Origin: CAZVJA01 sp964626885 | GTDB taxonomy: Bacteria > Planctomycetota > Planctomycetia > Planctomycetales > Planctomycetaceae | DNA: 7,423 nt | Assembly (NCBI GenBank): GCA_964626885.1 | Contig: CAZVJA010000249.1 | Coordinates: 1-7,423 of the forward strand | Direction of reading: 5' to 3' | Shown here: one piece after another, positions 5,865-7,423 of the stretch | Position numbering within the stretch: the stretch's first letter is position 1 | How the letters are laid out: the number at the start of each line of letters is the position of its first letter | Position numbers and translations under genes: made by a program | The notes under the pieces: model-generated | The model's input: the letters and a program-made list of their open reading frames with translations, nothing else | Databases searched by the model: none | Told to the model about the DNA's origin: nothing

Positions 5865-7316
5865 ATCAATGGGGGAAGTGAATTCGTTCCAGAGGAATTC
5901 GGCAATCTTTGCAATCCCGCACCACCGGAAAACCGCTACGTTTTCTCGGAAGAGAACCGTGCCTTTCAATGGTGGGGGAACGGCATCACCGGCATCAACA
6001 AGTGTTTTTCGCTGGACGACATCCGTAACGGCCTCTCCACCACTGTGGCGATCGAGGAAATCCGAGCCGGCCTCGCCTCCATGGATACGAGAGGAGCATG
6101 GGCGCTCGGCCAGATTGGCGCCAGCATCACCTGGGGGCATGGCGTGGTTGGGGACGCCGGCGGACCGAACATTACGGAAAATGATTTGGGACCCGACGAC
6201 ATTGTGAAGGGACGCGAGCTGTATTTGATGCTGGGGAGAGAGTTCATCGACGGCGAACGGATGCAATGCTGTGATCATTGTGACGAAAACTTTCAGGCGA
6301 CAGCGCGCAGCAAGCACCCCGGTGGGGTGCAGGTGCTGATGCTGGACGGGGCGGTTCGCTTCGTAAGCAATGAGGTGGACGCCGGGCTCTGGCATGTGAT
6401 GCATTCCCGCGAGACGCCGAGCGAGACATTTAAGGAGACCTTTGGGGCAGAACTAAACGGTCCGCACTGGACTGAGGCGCCAAAGCCTGAAGATTCCGGA
6501 GCGCCGCATGTTACCCCGCACTCTGCCCCATCGGGCGGAGAGCCAACCAAGGATGTTGTCAATTCGCTCGGCATGAAGTTTGTCCGAATCCCGGCAGGGG
6601 AGTTCATGATGGGCTTACCGGACGAAGATCAGCATCTCCCCTTTCCACCAGATGCCGTCCCGCATCGCGTGCGGATTACACACGATTACTACCTGGGACA
6701 GTTTGAGGCCACACAAAAGCAATACGAACGGGTGATGGGGGAAAACCCGAGTTGGCATGTTCCCACGGGTGGCGGAAAGACTTTGATCAAGTTGTCAAAC
6801 ACGGCTCAATGCCCCGTCGAGAACGTCTCCTGGTACGACGCTATCGATTTCTGCCGCCGTCTGGGTGAATTGCCAGATGAGATTTCCGCCGGACGACGCT
6901 ACCGGCTTCCGACGGAAGCGGAATGGGAACGCGCTTGCCGGGCCGGCCTCAGTGGACCGATTTCGTTCAATCGTGTCTGGGATTCCACGGATAAGACTGG
7001 CGAGATCGCGGGAAGGGAGAAGCCCCCCAAGGACTTGGTCACAGTGCCGGTGGGTTCCTATGAGCCAAATGCATTCGGCTTATTTGATATGTGCGGTAAC
7101 GTGTACGAGTGGGTATCCGATTTCCGTGCGACGGGATACTACGCCCGTTCGCGAGTTGACGATCCACAGGGCCCCTCAAGTGGATATATGCACGTGATCC
7201 GCGGCTGGCATTGGGCAGCAACCGGGCCGAAATGCAAGGTCTATGTTGCGAGCGATCCTTGGACGGGAAGCCGTTTTATTGGTTTTAGGGTTGTTTGCAC
7301 GCCCGGCTCTGATTAG
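5865..7316 (+). CDS. DUF1559 C-terminal region fused to a SUMF1/FGE-sulfatase-like domain (5' cut by gap)
   Basis: The 483 visible residues form two modules. The first (5865 to about 6400) is the C-terminal half of a DUF1559 protein: IRNGLSTTVAIEEIRAGL, DTRGAWALG, and the motif HPGGVQVLMLDG (6315-6350), an exact H-X9-DG. A Pro/Ser-rich linker (about 6410-6550) follows. The second module (about 6554-7304) is a SUMF1/FGE-sulfatase domain: NSLGMKFVRIPAGEFMMG, ENVSWYDAIDFCRRLG, RLPTEAEWERAC (6903-6938), CGNVYEWVSD (from 7092), VIRGWHW and GFRVV. Formylglycine-generating enzyme uses two active-site Cys; here only the second has a counterpart (codon 7233-7235), while the first position is Ala (7218-7220). 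The GGS loop is also changed to GWH. Oxidation of sulfatase Cys is therefore unlikely, and a binding or scaffold role on this C-type-lectin-like fold is possible. It is probably the rest of the gene starting at 5564, giving an exported pseudopilin-SUMF1 fusion. Confidence 0.88.
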   Translation: MNGGSEFVPEEFGNLCNPAPPENRYVFSEENRAFQWWGNGITGINKCFSLDDIRNGLSTTVAIEEIRAGLASMDTRGAWALGQIGASITWGHGVVGDAGGPNITENDLGPDDIVKGRELYLMLGREFIDGERMQCCDHCDENFQATARSKHPGGVQVLMLDGAVRFVSNEVDAGLWHVMHSRETPSETFKETFGAELNGPHWTEAPKPEDSGAPHVTPHSAPSGGEPTKDVVNSLGMKFVRIPAGEFMMGLPDEDQHLPFPPDAVPHRVRITHDYYLGQFEATQKQYERVMGENPSWHVPTGGGKTLIKLSNTAQCPVENVSWYDAIDFCRRLGELPDEISAGRRYRLPTEAEWERACRAGLSGPISFNRVWDSTDKTGEIAGREKPPKDLVTVPVGSYEPNAFGLFDMCGNVYEWVSDFRATGYYARSRVDDPQGPSSGYMHVIRGWHWAATGPKCKVYVASDPWTGSRFIGFRVVCTPGSD

Positions 7317-7398
7317 GCAGTTTGCGTTTTGGATGGGTACGACCGATGCAGAATGCAAAACGATCGAGTAAGTGACTATCCGAAAACTGCTCTTTTCG
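7317..7398 (+). terminator. Possible terminator with alternative hairpins after the DUF1559-SUMF1 gene
   Basis: Immediately after the stop, GCAGTTT (7317-7323) can pair with AAACTGC (7384-7390), enclosing an inner pair CGTTTTG/CAAAACG (7325-7331 and 7356-7362). The outer stem is followed by TCTTTTCG. A competing hairpin, CGAAAA/TTTTCG (7381-7386 and 7393-7398, 6-base loop), uses the same bases. The placement suits transcript ending, but the T-tract is only four long. Confidence 0.3.
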
Positions 7399-7423
7399 TG
7401 AAGTTGGGTTTGGAGATACACCA

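Noticed and set aside
5760..6404. Long antisense frame spanning the N-run
   Set aside because: Its length comes partly from N bases, and the plus strand encodes DUF1559 motifs there.
5564..7316. Frameshift in the second DUF1559 gene
   Set aside because: The frame differs across the gap only because 100 placeholder N is not a multiple of three; both edges fall on codon boundaries.
7176..7421. 81-codon antisense frame at the right end
   Set aside because: Half of it is antisense to the SUMF1 domain and the rest has no recognisable content.

Overview
The gene content points to a planctomycete. The window has two DUF1559 pseudopilin-like proteins, each with a type IV prepilin-type leader and a C-terminal H-X9-DG motif. 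It also has a protein with three GYF_2-like domains and a SUMF1/FGE-sulfatase domain joined to a DUF1559 region. These families are strongly expanded in Planctomycetes. Genus or order cannot be read from this stretch. It looks like ordinary chromosome with one mobile-element edge, in draft assembly: a run of exactly 100 N interrupts one gene.

Layout. (1) 1-352 is the right-hand end of an IS3-family insertion sequence: the C-terminal part of the DDE transposase, then a probable terminal inverted repeat ending in CA. (2) 353-684 has no convincing gene, only some small inverted repeats. (3) 685-1632 (+) is a YdjC/ChbG-family carbohydrate deacetylase with an N-terminal signal or anchor. (4) 1834-3063 (+) is a triple-GYF_2, single-pass membrane protein of unknown function. 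(5) 3140-4258 (-), convergent with it, is a multi-pass membrane protein of the HGSNAT/NagX (DUF5009, COG4299) acyltransferase type, which lacks the family's catalytic histidine. (6) 4259-4558 is the intergenic region between the divergent genes. (7) 4559-5557 and 5564-7316 (+) are two tightly spaced genes. The first is a complete DUF1559 protein. The second has a prepilin-like start before the gap and, after it, a DUF1559 C-terminus fused to a SUMF1-like domain. (8) 7317-7423 holds possible terminator hairpins.

How the genes may work together. Only the DUF1559 pair has operon-like spacing. Both proteins should be exported as pseudopilin-like, membrane-anchored or surface proteins, and the second carries a C-type-lectin-fold SUMF1 module outward. 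The deacetylase and the HGSNAT-like protein both belong to amino-sugar acetyl-group families, but they are on opposite strands and separated by the GYF gene, so a shared pathway is speculation. The points most worth a second look are the DUF1559-SUMF1 fusion with an incomplete FGE cysteine pair, the missing histidine in the acyltransferase-like protein, and the exported form of the deacetylase. I see no defence system, CRISPR array, tRNA or rRNA.
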